In this document: one piece after another, positions 9,074-18,474 of the stretch
Position numbering within the stretch: position 1 is the first letter of the stretch
Layout of the letters: each line of letters begins with the position of its first letter
NCBI RefSeq assembly: GCF_004000215.1
Contig: NZ_RBVY01000002.1
Span: forward strand, 1 to 64,000
From: Nitratireductor alexandrii
Lineage (GTDB): Bacteria; Pseudomonadota; Alphaproteobacteria; Rhizobiales; Rhizobiaceae
Direction of reading: 5' to 3'
Length of the DNA: 64,000 bases
Made by a program: the position numbers and the translations under genes
Notes under the pieces: model-generated
Databases searched by the model: none
The model's input: only the letters and a program-made list of their open reading frames with translations
Told to the model about the DNA's origin: nothing

Positions 9074-9168
9074 CTTCGCCTCCACGATCGTCACGATGTC
9101 ACTCATGATCGCCGATGGGGCCGAAGCATCCGCGTCCGCTCCAATCAGGTCGCAAACTTGACGATGCG

Positions 9169-10101
9169 TCAATGGCCGGCGCGATTTTTGCGCCCGGCGC
9201 GCGCCGGCCGGGCGGTCTCCAGCGCGCAGTCGATGAAGCCGCGCACGCCGGCCGCGCGGTCGATGCGCCGCCGCACAAGCACCGTTTCGATGTGAAAGGC
9301 GGGATCGGCGATCGGCCGCGACACGATCGTCGTGCCGGTCAGTCCGGTCAGTTGGCGCGGATAGACGGTGATGCCGAATCCGGCCGCGACCAGGCCCAGC
9401 AGCGCCATCGTGCTGGAGGCTTCCTGGCGCGGCGTCACCGGAACGCCGGCGCGTGCGAATTTTTCGCCGAGATGGTGTCGATAGGCCTCCCACTCGGCCA
9501 TGTCGCCCAAAAGCAGGTCCTCGCCGGCGAGGTCGCACGGCGCGACGGAACGTCTGGCCGACAGCGGGTGGCCCCGCGGCATGAACACATGCAGCGGGTC
9601 CGAGGCCAGTTGCCGGCTGTCGAAATCGGAGTGTTCGAACGGGCCGATCATGAAGCCGAGATCGATCTCGCCCTCCGACAGGGCGATCTTCTGTTCCTGC
9701 GTGGGCAGGTAGCGCAGGGCAAGCTCGACGGCGGGGTTCGCGGCGCGGAAGCGCGTGACCACGCGCGGCATCAGCTCGATGGCGGCAAACGCCATATAGG
9801 CGACTCGCAACAGGCCGGTCTTGCCCTGCGCCACGCGCCGCGCCGTCGCCACGGCACGGTCGTATCCCGCCAGCAGCGGCGCGCCGGCTTCGTAGAAACT
9901 GCGGCCGGCCGGCGTCAGCACCACCTCGCGCGTGGTCCGCTCGAAAAGCTGGAATCCGAGCTGGCGCTCCAGCTTGGCGATCCGCCGGCTGAGCGCCGAC
10001 TGGTCGATACCCAGCCGTTCGGCCGTGCGCCGGAAGCTGAGTTCCTCCGCCGCGATCAGAAAGGAGTGTGCGAGCTCGAGCCCGGGATGCTGGTCCATCA
10101 T
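9169..10101 (-). CDS. LysR-family transcriptional regulator
   Basis: About 310 residues from tandem ATGs at 10101/10098. The N-terminal winged helix-turn-helix reads AHSFLIAAEELSFRRTAERLGIDQSALSRRIAKLE, followed by the LysR linker and a periplasmic-binding-protein-like effector domain to the end. It is divergent from an N-carbamoylsarcosine amidohydrolase homologue, and the 126-base spacer holds a near-perfect dyad with T-N11-A geometry. It probably regulates that gene and possibly its own downstream neighbours (the cyclodeaminase homologue and first isochorismatase-family gene, beginning 95 bases after its stop). Effector unknown. Confidence 0.92.
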   Translation of the reverse strand: MMDQHPGLELAHSFLIAAEELSFRRTAERLGIDQSALSRRIAKLERQLGFQLFERTTREVVLTPAGRSFYEAGAPLLAGYDRAVATARRVAQGKTGLLRVAYMAFAAIELMPRVVTRFRAANPAVELALRYLPTQEQKIALSEGEIDLGFMIGPFEHSDFDSRQLASDPLHVFMPRGHPLSARRSVAPCDLAGEDLLLGDMAEWEAYRHHLGEKFARAGVPVTPRQEASSTMALLGLVAAGFGITVYPRQLTGLTGTTIVSRPIADPAFHIETVLVRRRIDRAAGVRGFIDCALETARPARAGRKNRAGH

Positions 10102-10122
10102 GTCTGCCGGTAGGAACAATTG

Positions 10123-10137
10123 ATGCACAATGTGCAT
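10123..10137. promoter_or_regulatory. Probable LysR operator (ATGCAC-AAT-GTGCAT)
   Basis: A perfect 6-bp inverted repeat with a 3-base centre. T10124 and A10136 give the T-N11-A LysR box, and flanking TT/AA extend the symmetry. It lies 22 bases from the divergent LysR start and 91 bases before the isochorismatase-fold gene start, the classical position for an autoregulatory recognition site. Confidence 0.65.
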
Positions 10138-10227
10138 TAATAATGGCATCATTGCCAATTCCGCATGCATAACGCTGCCGCGATACTCTCCCGAGCGGTT
10201 TTGGCCGCGATCGACCAAGGGAGCGCC

Positions 10228-10953
10228 ATGATGGACCAGCTTGACGACAGGAAACTCGAAGAAATGCTGCGTGCCGCCTTCGAGGCGTCGACGCGCATCT
10301 ACCAGGAGCGCGGTTTTCAACGTCGCATCGGCTTCGGCCGGCGCCCGGCGCTCGTCAGCGTCGACCTGGCCAACGCCTGGACCCGGCCCGGCAATCCCTT
10401 CACCTGCGACCAGCTTGCCATGGACGCGGAAATCATCCCCGGCATGCAAAAGCTGCTGGCGGCCTGCCGCGCCAACGGTCATCCGGTCATCCATGTGACG
10501 ACGGCCTACGAGATCACCGACCGCGACGCCCCCTTCACCGATATGGGCTTGTGGCACTGCAAGATCCCGATCGAGGTGGTGTCGACGACCGACACGGAGC
10601 TGTGGGCGATCGATTCGCGCATCGCCCCGGTCGACGGCGAGCACACTTTGCTCAAGAAGCGCGCCAGCGCCTTCCACGGCACGCCGCTCGCCGGTATTTT
10701 GCGGGCGGCGGGCGTCGACACCATCCTGGTCACGGGCGTCACGGCCACGGCCTGCGTGCGCACCACCATCTGCGACGGGCTGGCGGAGGGGTTCCGCACC
10801 ATCGCCGTGCGCGACTGCATCGGCGACCGCGTGCCCGGCGCGGTGGCGTGGAACCTCTACGACATCGACGCCAAGTTCGCCGACGTACACTCGGCCGACG
10901 AATGCGTGGCCTATCTGGAAACGGTCGATGGCGCCCGCGTGGCGGCCGAATGA
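10228..10953 (+). CDS. N-carbamoylsarcosine amidohydrolase-like enzyme
   Basis: 241 residues from the ATG at 10228, with AAGGGA five bases upstream. The isochorismatase-superfamily triad is intact: Asp46 in VSVDLANAW, Lys144 in LLKKRASAF, and Cys176 in TATACVRTT. The N-terminal extension (about 38 residues before the first strand), the NAWTRPGNPFTC segment and the ACVRTT context resemble N-carbamoylsarcosine amidohydrolase (EC 3.5.1.59), which yields sarcosine, CO2 and NH3. That enzyme follows ATP-dependent N-methylhydantoinase in creatinine breakdown, and hyuA/hyuB lie 1.2 kb downstream. Divergent from a LysR gene that probably controls it. Exact substrate is inferred. Confidence 0.82.
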   Translation: MMDQLDDRKLEEMLRAAFEASTRIYQERGFQRRIGFGRRPALVSVDLANAWTRPGNPFTCDQLAMDAEIIPGMQKLLAACRANGHPVIHVTTAYEITDRDAPFTDMGLWHCKIPIEVVSTTDTELWAIDSRIAPVDGEHTLLKKRASAFHGTPLAGILRAAGVDTILVTGVTATACVRTTICDGLAEGFRTIAVRDCIGDRVPGAVAWNLYDIDAKFADVHSADECVAYLETVDGARVAAE

Positions 10954-10975
10954 GTTGTGTCGCCCGGCGTCCGCC

Positions 10976-11884
10976 TCACACGATGCTGCGGTAATTCGCG
11001 CCGACGCGCTGGCTGGTTTCCACGAACCGCTTCATGGCCGCCGTCAGATTGGAGCGTCGCCAGGCGAGGTGGGTTTCCACCTCGGTCGGCGTGTCGGTGG
11101 CGATCGGGCGCACCGTCAGCACCTCCGGGCCGCAAAAGCTCGGCATGCCGCAAAATACGGTCATGCCGACGCCGGCGGTGACCAGGCCGAGAATGCCGGT
11201 CAGGCTGGAGGCCTCCTGGCCGACCGTCAGCACCTGGCCGTGGTTCTGAAACATGTCGACGACGATGCGGCGGAAGGTCGGCCACTCGGCGTTGGTGCCC
11301 AGGATCAGCGCCTCGCGGGCGAGGTCGGCCACCGTCAACGCCTCCTTGGCGGCCAGAGGATGGCCGGGCGGCAAAAGCGCGACCAGCGAATGGCGCGCGA
11401 CCGCGCGCGACTCGATCTCCGAACTCAAAAACGAGCCCTCGATAAAGCCCAGATCGATCTCGTCCTGCAAAATCCGGTCGCGCTGGACCGGCGAGGTCAG
11501 ATAGGTGAGCTCGAGGCGCACTTCGGGGTTTTCGAGCCGGAACTCGCGGGCGATCTTCGGCACCAGCGAGTGGCCGGTAATCGTCGTGTAGCCGATGCGC
11601 AGGATCGCCTTGGTGCCGGAGGCAAGCAGCCGCACCGTGCTTTCGGCAACGTCCAGGCGGTCGAGAACATCCTGGGCTTCCTCCAGCAGATAACGCCCGG
11701 TTTCCGTCAGCATCACCTTGCGGGTGGTGCGTTCCAAAAGCTTCACGCCGAGCCGGTCTTCGAGCTCCTGAACCAGCCGGCTGACCGCGGGTTGCGCCAT
11801 GCCCAGACGTTCCGCGGCACGGTGGAAATTCAGCTCTTCGGCCACGGCCACAAAGGTGGACAGATGCTTCAGATCATAGTGCAC
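10976..11884 (-). CDS. LysR-family transcriptional regulator
   Basis: 302 residues with a GTG start at 11884 (no clear ribosome binding site). The helix-turn-helix is LSTFVAVAEELNFHRAAERLGMAQPAVSRLVQELE, followed by the linker helix and effector domain. It has the same design as the LysR at 9169-10101 but is clearly not a recent copy. It is divergent from hyuA across a 299-base AT-rich spacer and convergent with the carbamoylsarcosine-amidase-like gene (22 bases between stops). A dyad overlapping its start region suggests autorepression, with activation of hyuA-hyuB and perhaps the transporter genes. Confidence 0.92.
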   Translation of the reverse strand: MHYDLKHLSTFVAVAEELNFHRAAERLGMAQPAVSRLVQELEDRLGVKLLERTTRKVMLTETGRYLLEEAQDVLDRLDVAESTVRLLASGTKAILRIGYTTITGHSLVPKIAREFRLENPEVRLELTYLTSPVQRDRILQDEIDLGFIEGSFLSSEIESRAVARHSLVALLPPGHPLAAKEALTVADLAREALILGTNAEWPTFRRIVVDMFQNHGQVLTVGQEASSLTGILGLVTAGVGMTVFCGMPSFCGPEVLTVRPIATDTPTEVETHLAWRRSNLTAAMKRFVETSQRVGANYRSIV

Positions 11885-11885
11885 T

Positions 11886-11906
11886 TTGATAACGCCATCG
11901 TATCAA
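11886..11906. promoter_or_regulatory. Probable LysR operator (TTGATA-N9-TATCAA)
   Basis: A perfect 6-bp inverted repeat, TTGATA and TATCAA, separated by nine bases. T11890 and A11902 fit the T-N11-A LysR consensus. It begins two bases upstream of the LysR GTG start, in the AT-rich LysR/hyuA divergent spacer. Confidence 0.6.
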
Positions 11907-12183
11907 TCATTGCGAAATCATTATTTAACATGCAGATTTTCGATGTCTACTATCCGATCAATCAATCAAAGAGCGGCCGCAGAGGTCGCCGAGGCGAACA
12001 ACTCAATGGGGGCGTTTTTTTTCGAATGCCACGAATCCGTGCCGTATCGGGCGCCGCGATAATCGCAGCGCCCCGCCGCCGAGGCGGCGCCATCCGCTCC
12101 GCGCTGCCCGGTCATAAGCCGGTGGCGCCGTGCTTTGTCGGGCGCTGCGCCCGGCCGTATTCGAGCGCCGGGAGGTGGCTGTC

Positions 12184-14271
12184 ATGATCCGTGTCGGTGT
12201 CGATGTCGGCGGGACCTTTACCGACATTATCCTGGAGCGTGCCGACGCCGGCGGCAAGCAGTCGGTCGTGGTCACCAAGGTGTCGAGCACGCCGCATGAC
12301 CAGTCCGAAGGCGTCGTGCAGGGCATACTCAATGTCTGCGAGATGGCCGGCGTCGAGCCGGGCGCCATCGATGCGGTGTTTCACGGCACGACCGTCGCCA
12401 CCAACCTCGTCATCGAGCGCGGCGGCGCCAGGGTCGGGATGATCACCACACGCGGTTTCCGCGACATCATGCATATGGGCCGCCACAAGCGCCCGCACAA
12501 TTTCTCGCTCCAGTTCGACGTGCCGTGGCAGTCCAAGCCCCTCGTCAAGCGGCGCGACCGCCTCGTTGTGACCGAGCGCATCCTCCCGCCCGACGGTCGC
12601 ATCGAGGTGCCGCTTGCCGAGGACGAGGTGAAGCAGGCGGCCGAGCTCTTCGCCAAGCGCGGCATGGACGCCGTCATCATCGGCTTCCTGTTCTCCTTCC
12701 TCAACAACGAGCACGAGCAGCGCGCCAAGGAGATCGTGAGATCGGTCCTGCCGGACACCTATGTGTGCTGCTCTTCTGAAGTCGTGAACTCGATCCGCGA
12801 ATATGAGCGCTTCTCCTCGACGGCGATGAACGCCTATATCGGGCCCAAGACCTCTGCCTATCTGCGCAAGCTGGAAGGGCGGTTGCGGGCCGCGGGCGTC
12901 GGCGGCATCATTCGCATCATGCAGTCCAACGGCGGCATCACCACGGTCGAGAAATCGAGCGAATTGCCGATCGGCCTGTTGATGTCGGGGCCGGCCGGCG
13001 GCGTCATCGGCGGGCGCTGGACCGGCGACAATTGCGGCAAGTCCAACATCATCACCATCGATATCGGCGGCACGTCGGCCGATATCGGCGTCATCCAGGA
13101 TGGCGACCTGCGGATCAAGAACCCGCGCGACACCGAAGTGGGTCTGCTGCCCGTGCTGGTGCCGATGATCGACATCGACGCGATCGGCGCCGGCGGCGGC
13201 TCGATCGCCTATCTCGATCCGGGCGGGGCGTTCCGCGTCGGGCCGCGCTCGGCCGGCGCCGTGCCGGGGCCGGCCTGCTACGGCAAGGGCGGCACCGAAC
13301 CCACGGTCACCGACGCCCAGGTCGTGCTGGGGCGGCTCGATCCCGAACAGTTCCTCGGCGGCGACATCAAGATCGATGCCGCGCTGTCTGAAACCGCGAT
13401 CCGCAGCCACATCGCCGAGCCGCTCGGCCTGTCGCTCGACGAAGCCGCGCTCGGCATCCTGAAGATCGTCAACAACAACATGGCGCTCGCCATCAACGCC
13501 AATTCGATGGCCAAGGGGGTCGATCCGCGCAATTTCACCTTGATGGGCTTCGGCGGCGCCGGTCCGCTGCACGCCGTCTCGCTTGCCGAGGCGATCCACG
13601 CCAAGGACATCATCTCGCCGGTTCAGCCGGGCATCACCGCCGCCACCGGCCTGCTGGTCACCGATCTGCAGTACGAATACACCCATCCGCTGCTGATGGT
13701 GCTCGACAACGCCAGCGACGCCGATTTCCAGACCGTCAACGATGCTCTCGACGGCCTGATGGACCAGGCGCACAGGCAGCTCGACGCCGACGGCATCCCG
13801 CGCGCGGCGCGGCGCTTCCAGCGTATCGCCGAATGCCGCTACGTCGGGCAGGGGTTCGAGCTGCGTGCCGCGATGCCCGACGGCGCGGTCGATGCCGGCA
13901 ATGCCAAGGTGATCGTCGACAGCTTCTACGACGAACACAAGAAGATCTACGGCCACGCCTTCCGCGACCAGGCCTGCGAACTGATCACGTTGCGGCTGGT
14001 GGCGACCGTCGCGGTCGAAACGCTGGCCCTGCCGGAACTCAGCCATGGCGGGCGCGAAAACCCCGACGAGGCGCGTCTCTACAGCCGCCGCACGGTGTTC
14101 GACGACGGCCAGGCGCACGACACGCCCCGCTATCAGCGCGAGAAACTGCGCGCCGACGACCGGGTCTCGGGTCCGGCCGTCGTGATCCAGCATAATTCCA
14201 CCACCATCGTGCCGCCGGGCTATGTTGCCCAGGTCATGCGCTTCGGCGACATTCTGATCGGCCGGAACTGA
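12184..14271 (+). CDS. hyuA: ATP-dependent hydantoinase / N-methylhydantoinase alpha subunit
   Basis: 695 residues from the ATG at 12184, seven bases after GGAGGT. The N-terminal HydantA_N domain starts VGVDVGGTFTDIIL, the ASKHA-type phosphate-binding loop. The Hydantoinase_A domain contains FHGTTVATNLVIERGG and, later, ITIDIGGTSADIGV and DAIGAGGGSIAYLDPGGAFRVGPRSAGA. HyuA binds and hydrolyses ATP while HyuB carries the other half of the active site; the family includes N-methylhydantoin amidohydrolase, 5-oxoprolinase and acetone/acetophenone carboxylases. hyuB follows 10 bases later. With a carbamoylsarcosine amidase homologue close by, ring opening of (N-methyl)hydantoin is the leading idea. 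Confidence 0.88.
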   Translation: MIRVGVDVGGTFTDIILERADAGGKQSVVVTKVSSTPHDQSEGVVQGILNVCEMAGVEPGAIDAVFHGTTVATNLVIERGGARVGMITTRGFRDIMHMGRHKRPHNFSLQFDVPWQSKPLVKRRDRLVVTERILPPDGRIEVPLAEDEVKQAAELFAKRGMDAVIIGFLFSFLNNEHEQRAKEIVRSVLPDTYVCCSSEVVNSIREYERFSSTAMNAYIGPKTSAYLRKLEGRLRAAGVGGIIRIMQSNGGITTVEKSSELPIGLLMSGPAGGVIGGRWTGDNCGKSNIITIDIGGTSADIGVIQDGDLRIKNPRDTEVGLLPVLVPMIDIDAIGAGGGSIAYLDPGGAFRVGPRSAGAVPGPACYGKGGTEPTVTDAQVVLGRLDPEQFLGGDIKIDAALSETAIRSHIAEPLGLSLDEAALGILKIVNNNMALAINANSMAKGVDPRNFTLMGFGGAGPLHAVSLAEAIHAKDIISPVQPGITAATGLLVTDLQYEYTHPLLMVLDNASDADFQTVNDALDGLMDQAHRQLDADGIPRAARRFQRIAECRYVGQGFELRAAMPDGAVDAGNAKVIVDSFYDEHKKIYGHAFRDQACELITLRLVATVAVETLALPELSHGGRENPDEARLYSRRTVFDDGQAHDTPRYQREKLRADDRVSGPAVVIQHNSTTIVPPGYVAQVMRFGDILIGRN

Positions 14272-14281
14272 GGAGGCAGGG

Positions 14282-16054
14282 ATGACACGGGAAGTCGATC
14301 CGATCACGCTCCAGGTCATTGGCGGCGCGCTGCACTCGATCGCCGAGCAGATGGGCACGGTTCTCTACCGGATGAGCTATTCGTCCATCATCCGCGAAAG
14401 CCAGGACCTTGGCGCCGGGCTGTTCGACCGCGACTACAACACGCTGTGCGAGTCCGATTCCACGCCGATGCATATCGGCTCGCTGCCCGGCTATCTGCGC
14501 GGCATCGAGAAATCGATCCCGCTCGACCAGTGGCAGCCCGGCGACGTCGTCATTCACAACCATCCCTATTTCGGCGCCAGCCATTCGCCCGACATCGCCA
14601 TCGTGATGCCGGTTTTCTTCGAGGACGAACTGGTCGGTTTTTCCGCCAACACCGCCCATCACATCGACATCGGCGCCGCCACGCCGGGCCTGATCATGGA
14701 CATTCCCGATGTCTATGCCGAAGGCATGCTGCTCAACGGCATCAAGCTGTTCGAGGCCGGCAAGCGCAACGACACGATGTGGAAATATATCCGCGACAAC
14801 ACCCGTGTTCCGAGCCAGGTGATGAACGATCTGGAGGCCCAGATCGCCTCGGCGGAGCTCGGCGTGGCGCGGTTCCAGCAATTGATGGAAAAATACGGCA
14901 AGGCGACCGTGCTCGGCGCCACGCGCCAGCTGATGGACTATACCGAAAACATGCTGCGCCGCGAGATCGCCAAAATCCCCGACGGCGAGTATGTCGCGGA
15001 AGGGTTTTTGGACGACGACGGCCGCAACCGCGGCATCACCCTGCCGCTCAAGGTGACGGTGCGGGTTGCCGGCGACGCGGTCGAGGTCGATCTGACCGGC
15101 TCGTCGGCCCAGGTGCCGACGGCCTACAACGTTCCCTTCGAGGGCTCGACCAAGGTCGCCTGTTTTTTCGCCTTCCGCGCCCTGCTGCTCGATACCTATA
15201 CCCATTCCGAGTACATTCCCCAGAACGAGGGTTCGTTCCGTCCGGTCAAGGTGACCGCGCCGCCCGGTTCGATCTTCAACCCGATCGCGCCGGCCGCTGC
15301 CGAAGCGCGCTTCGCCCAGATCCAGCGCATCGTCGACCTGATCATCAAGGCGCTGGCCCCGGTGCTGCCGGACAAATGCACGGCCGGCAACGCGGCGGTC
15401 CTGTCGTTTGCGGCCTATTCCGGCGTGCGCGAGAGCGGCGACTACTGGGTCTTCCTCGAGGTCAACGAGGCGGCGATGGGCGGGCGCCCGCAATCCGACG
15501 GCCCCGACACGATCGAGGAACTGATGCGCAACACGCGCAACAACCCGCTCGAGGATCTGGGCATGCATTTGCCGCTGATCTGCGACCGCTACGAGGTTCG
15601 CGACGATGCGCCTCCCGGCGCCGGCAAGTTCCGCGGCGGCGCCGGGGTGGTCAAGTCGCAGCGCTTCCTCAGCCCGGGTTACATGACGCACGAGGCCGAC
15701 CGGCACGAGGACGTGCCCTGGGGCGTGTTCGGCGGCAAGCCGGGCGCCGGCGGCAAGGTCGAGATCCGCAACGTCCACACCGGCGAGGTCAGCCTGGAGC
15801 CGGCGAAATTCTCCGGCAAGCTCACCCGCGCCGGCGATGTGGTATCCTATTTTTCGCCGTGCGGCGGCGGCTATGGCGATCCGCTCGAGCGCGATCCGGA
15901 CAAGGTCCTCGACGACGTGCTGGACGGATTCATCACCCGCGAGCACGCCCGCGACGATTACGGCGTGGTGCTGGAAGAGATTGACGATGGCTACGGTTGG
16001 AAGCTTGACTTGAACGAAACCCGCAAGCTGCGGGCGCAAATGGGCGCGCAGTAA
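14282..16054 (+). CDS. hyuB: ATP-dependent hydantoinase / N-methylhydantoinase beta subunit
   Basis: 590 residues, with GGAGGCAGGG directly before the ATG. The Hydantoinase_B domain spans the protein: DPITLQVIGGALHSIAEQMGTVLYRMSYSSIIRESQDLGAGLFD, then PGDVVIHNHPYFGASHSPDIAIVMPVF with the His/Asp cluster typical of the family, and C-terminal FRGGAGVVKSQRF and GGGYGDPLERDP. It pairs with the HyuA ten bases upstream. Members of the family bind metal and substrate in this subunit. A weak hairpin and 197 bases separate it from the transporter operon, which may be co-expressed. Confidence 0.88.
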   Translation: MTREVDPITLQVIGGALHSIAEQMGTVLYRMSYSSIIRESQDLGAGLFDRDYNTLCESDSTPMHIGSLPGYLRGIEKSIPLDQWQPGDVVIHNHPYFGASHSPDIAIVMPVFFEDELVGFSANTAHHIDIGAATPGLIMDIPDVYAEGMLLNGIKLFEAGKRNDTMWKYIRDNTRVPSQVMNDLEAQIASAELGVARFQQLMEKYGKATVLGATRQLMDYTENMLRREIAKIPDGEYVAEGFLDDDGRNRGITLPLKVTVRVAGDAVEVDLTGSSAQVPTAYNVPFEGSTKVACFFAFRALLLDTYTHSEYIPQNEGSFRPVKVTAPPGSIFNPIAPAAAEARFAQIQRIVDLIIKALAPVLPDKCTAGNAAVLSFAAYSGVRESGDYWVFLEVNEAAMGGRPQSDGPDTIEELMRNTRNNPLEDLGMHLPLICDRYEVRDDAPPGAGKFRGGAGVVKSQRFLSPGYMTHEADRHEDVPWGVFGGKPGAGGKVEIRNVHTGEVSLEPAKFSGKLTRAGDVVSYFSPCGGGYGDPLERDPDKVLDDVLDGFITREHARDDYGVVLEEIDDGYGWKLDLNETRKLRAQMGAQ

Positions 16055-16198
16055 TCGGGTCTGGATGCGGCATGAGGCCCTGGTGAAAGGAGCGGAAAAA
16101 CACATCGCATTCATGGGGCGGCGATGAAGGACTGCATAAGCAGTGACGACGGCGGCGAAGCGACAAAAACACGGCCAACGCAAGGTTTCGCCCGTCAA

Positions 16199-16216
16199 GC
16201 GCCATGGGAATGGCGC
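16199..16216 (+). other. Stem-loop in the leader of the transporter binding-protein gene
   Basis: GCGCCAT and ATGGCGC form a perfect 7-bp stem on a GGGA tetraloop, ending 35 bases before the ATG at 16252. There is no T tract, so it is not a terminator. A 5' stem-loop that protects the mRNA or marks a processing point is the likeliest reading. Confidence 0.45.
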
Positions 16217-16251
16217 GGAGTATGTTTCATACTGACGAATGGGAGTAGGAA

Positions 16252-17541
16252 ATGAAAAAATCAGCGAAATCGATCGGTAAGGGCCGCGTGTCGCGGCGCT
16301 CGATTTTGAAGGGTGGCGCCGCTGTTGCCGGCACGACGCTGGTCACCGGCTTCCCGACGGTCTGGGCGCAGAACCTCAAGGACATCACGATCAACCATAC
16401 CGGCATGTCCTATTCGACCCTGCCGGACATCGCCCGCCAGGCGAGCGAGGATCTCGGATTCAAGGTCGAGATGTCGGTCGTCGACCATCCCGGCCTGATC
16501 AACCGCATGATCAATGATCCCAAGTCGATCGACGTGGCCGACATGGAGATCTGGCAGACCAAGATCGCCGTTCCGCAAGGCGTGATCCAGGGCGTGGAGA
16601 TCGCCAAGATCAAGAACTGGGATCAGCTCACCACGCTTTACACAACCGGCGTGTTCAACGGCAAGGAAGTGTCGCGCGAAGGCGATGCGCCGATCGAATA
16701 TATCTATCTCGACGCGGTCGACGCCAAGGCCTTCGCCAGCGGTCAGACCGAGTTCGCCACCTTCGTCCCGGGCGTCTACAATGCCGATACGCTCGGCATT
16801 CGCCCCGACCTGGTGGGCCGCGACATCACCTCGTGGGCCGATCTGATCTCGCCGGACTTCAAGGGCAAGGCGGCGATCCAGAACATTCCCACCAACGGCA
16901 TCATGGACGCCATGATGGCGCTGGAGAGCGCCGGCGAGTTGACCTATGGCGACAAGGGCAACCCGACCCAGGACGAGATCCAAAAGACGATCGCCCGGCT
17001 GATCGAGCTGAAGCGCGGCGGTCACTGGCGCGCCCTGTGGAACACGTTCGACGAATCCGTCAATCTGATGGCCGGCGGCGAGGTGGTGATCCAGTCGATG
17101 TGGTCGCCCGCCGTCACCGCGGTCCAGACCCAGAACGTGCCTTGCGTCTACCAGCCGCTCAAGGAAGGCTATCGCGGTTGGGGCAACGGGCTGGCGATGA
17201 TGGCCCATCTCGACGGTCTCAGGCGCGATGCCGCCTATGAATACATGACCTGGTACAATTCCGGCTGGGTCGGCGGCTTCATCGCCAAGCAGGGCTATTA
17301 CAGCTCCAATCCGGAGACCGCCAAGGCGGCGCTCAGCGAAAACGAGCGCGGCTTCTTCTACGAGGGCAAGGCGGCCACGGCCGATATCACCAGCCCGACC
17401 GGCCAGAAGACCAACTCGGCCGGCGACGTGCGCGACGGCGGGTCCTACGAGGACCGTTTCTCCAGCGTTGCCGTGTGGAACAACCTCATGGACGAGGCCG
17501 AGTTCCTCTATTCCAAGTGGAACGAGTTCAGCGCCGCCTGA
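16252..17541 (+). CDS. ABC transporter substrate-binding protein, Tat-exported, polyamine-type
   Basis: 429 residues with a twin-arginine signal (VSRRSILKGGAAVAG) ending near WAQNL, so it is exported folded to the periplasm. The mature part is a cluster D binding protein of the spermidine/putrescine (PotD/PotF) type, with paired lobes and motifs such as VADMEIWQTK and NLMAGGEVVIQSMWSP. GGGAGTAGGA precedes the ATG. It heads an importer operon with two permeases and an ATPase. Gene context suggests a ureide, hydantoin, amidine or polyamine-like ligand. The Tat route could mean a bound cofactor or fast folding. Confidence 0.87.
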   Translation: MKKSAKSIGKGRVSRRSILKGGAAVAGTTLVTGFPTVWAQNLKDITINHTGMSYSTLPDIARQASEDLGFKVEMSVVDHPGLINRMINDPKSIDVADMEIWQTKIAVPQGVIQGVEIAKIKNWDQLTTLYTTGVFNGKEVSREGDAPIEYIYLDAVDAKAFASGQTEFATFVPGVYNADTLGIRPDLVGRDITSWADLISPDFKGKAAIQNIPTNGIMDAMMALESAGELTYGDKGNPTQDEIQKTIARLIELKRGGHWRALWNTFDESVNLMAGGEVVIQSMWSPAVTAVQTQNVPCVYQPLKEGYRGWGNGLAMMAHLDGLRRDAAYEYMTWYNSGWVGGFIAKQGYYSSNPETAKAALSENERGFFYEGKAATADITSPTGQKTNSAGDVRDGGSYEDRFSSVAVWNNLMDEAEFLYSKWNEFSAA

Positions 17542-17555
17542 CGGCCGCGAGAACC

Positions 17556-17579
17556 GGGCGGCGGCTCCGGCCGCCGTCC
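17556..17579 (+). other. Strong intercistronic hairpin after the binding-protein gene
   Basis: A 10-bp stem (with one G-T pair) closes on a TCCG loop, 14 bases after the binding-protein stop, and no T tract follows. Such structures after binding-protein genes typically block 3'-exonucleases and keep that mRNA segment more abundant than the permease segment. Confidence 0.6.
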
Positions 17580-17606
17580 ACCCCCGACATCCGGACACCT
17601 TCAAAG

Positions 17607-18470
17607 ATGAACAGCAGATCCTCGGCCCTTCCCTATATCCAGGTCTCGCCGCTGGCGCTGGTCCTGATCCTGTTTTTCACCATCCCGGTGGCGCTGGTGC
17701 TTCTGGTGAGCTTCTTTCGCTACCAGATGCTGGTCGGCATCGTTCCCGATTTCACCTTCAAGAACTATGCCGACATCCTGACCAACCAGACCAACTGGCT
17801 GCTCTACTGGTCGACGCTCAAATTCGCCGTCATCGTGCTGGCGATCACCGGCTTCATCGGCTTCTGGATCTCCTATTTCCTCGTCTTCCACATCCGCAAT
17901 CTGGTGACTGCGATCGCGCTGTTCCTGGTGTGCACGGTGCCGTTCTGGACGTCCAACATCATCCGCATGATCTCGTGGCGTCCGGTGCTCGGGCGCGAGG
18001 GGCTGGTCAACCAGGCCCTGGTCGGCAGCGGCCTGACGGACCAGCCGGTCGAATGGCTGCTTTATTCCGATTTCGCGGTGGTGGTCGCCTATGTCCATCT
18101 GTTCACGCTGTTCATGATCGTGCCGATCTTCAATTCCATGGCACGCATCGACAAGTCGCTGCTCGAGGCGGCGATGGACGCCGGCGCCAGCCGCTGGGGT
18201 GTGATCTGGAACGTCGTGCTGCCCTTGTCCAAGACCGGTATCGCCCTCGGCACGCTGTTCGTGGTGACCCTGGTGATGGGCGACTTTTCGGTCGTCACCG
18301 TGATGAGCGGCGGGCTGTCGGGATCGGCCGCGTCGGCCATCTTCAACGATCTGCAATTCCTGAACTATCCGCGGGCCGCCGCCAACGCGGTCATCCTCTT
18401 GATCGTCGTTCTTTTGATCGCCTCCGCCATCTTCCGTCTGGTCGATGTGCGCGAGGAACTCGTCAGGTAA
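17607..18470 (+). CDS. ABC transporter permease, PotB/binding-protein-dependent type
   Basis: 287 residues from the ATG at 17607. Six membrane helices are visible, beginning LALVLILFFTIPVALVLLVSFF. The cytoplasmic EAA loop that docks the ATPase reads LLEAAMDAGASRWGVIWNVVLPLS near residues 185-207. Arrangement and sequence fit the first permease of spermidine/putrescine-type importers. The second permease starts 4 bases after this stop, implying coupled translation. No clear Shine-Dalgarno precedes it, which agrees with lower expression than the binding protein. Confidence 0.88.
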   Translation: MNSRSSALPYIQVSPLALVLILFFTIPVALVLLVSFFRYQMLVGIVPDFTFKNYADILTNQTNWLLYWSTLKFAVIVLAITGFIGFWISYFLVFHIRNLVTAIALFLVCTVPFWTSNIIRMISWRPVLGREGLVNQALVGSGLTDQPVEWLLYSDFAVVVAYVHLFTLFMIVPIFNSMARIDKSLLEAAMDAGASRWGVIWNVVLPLSKTGIALGTLFVVTLVMGDFSVVTVMSGGLSGSAASAIFNDLQFLNYPRAAANAVILLIVVLLIASAIFRLVDVREELVR

Positions 18471-18474
18471 CGCC

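Noticed and set aside
12112-14358. A 748-codon minus-strand frame opposite hyuA
   Set aside because: It shows no family motifs and mirrors codon-position bias of hyuA.
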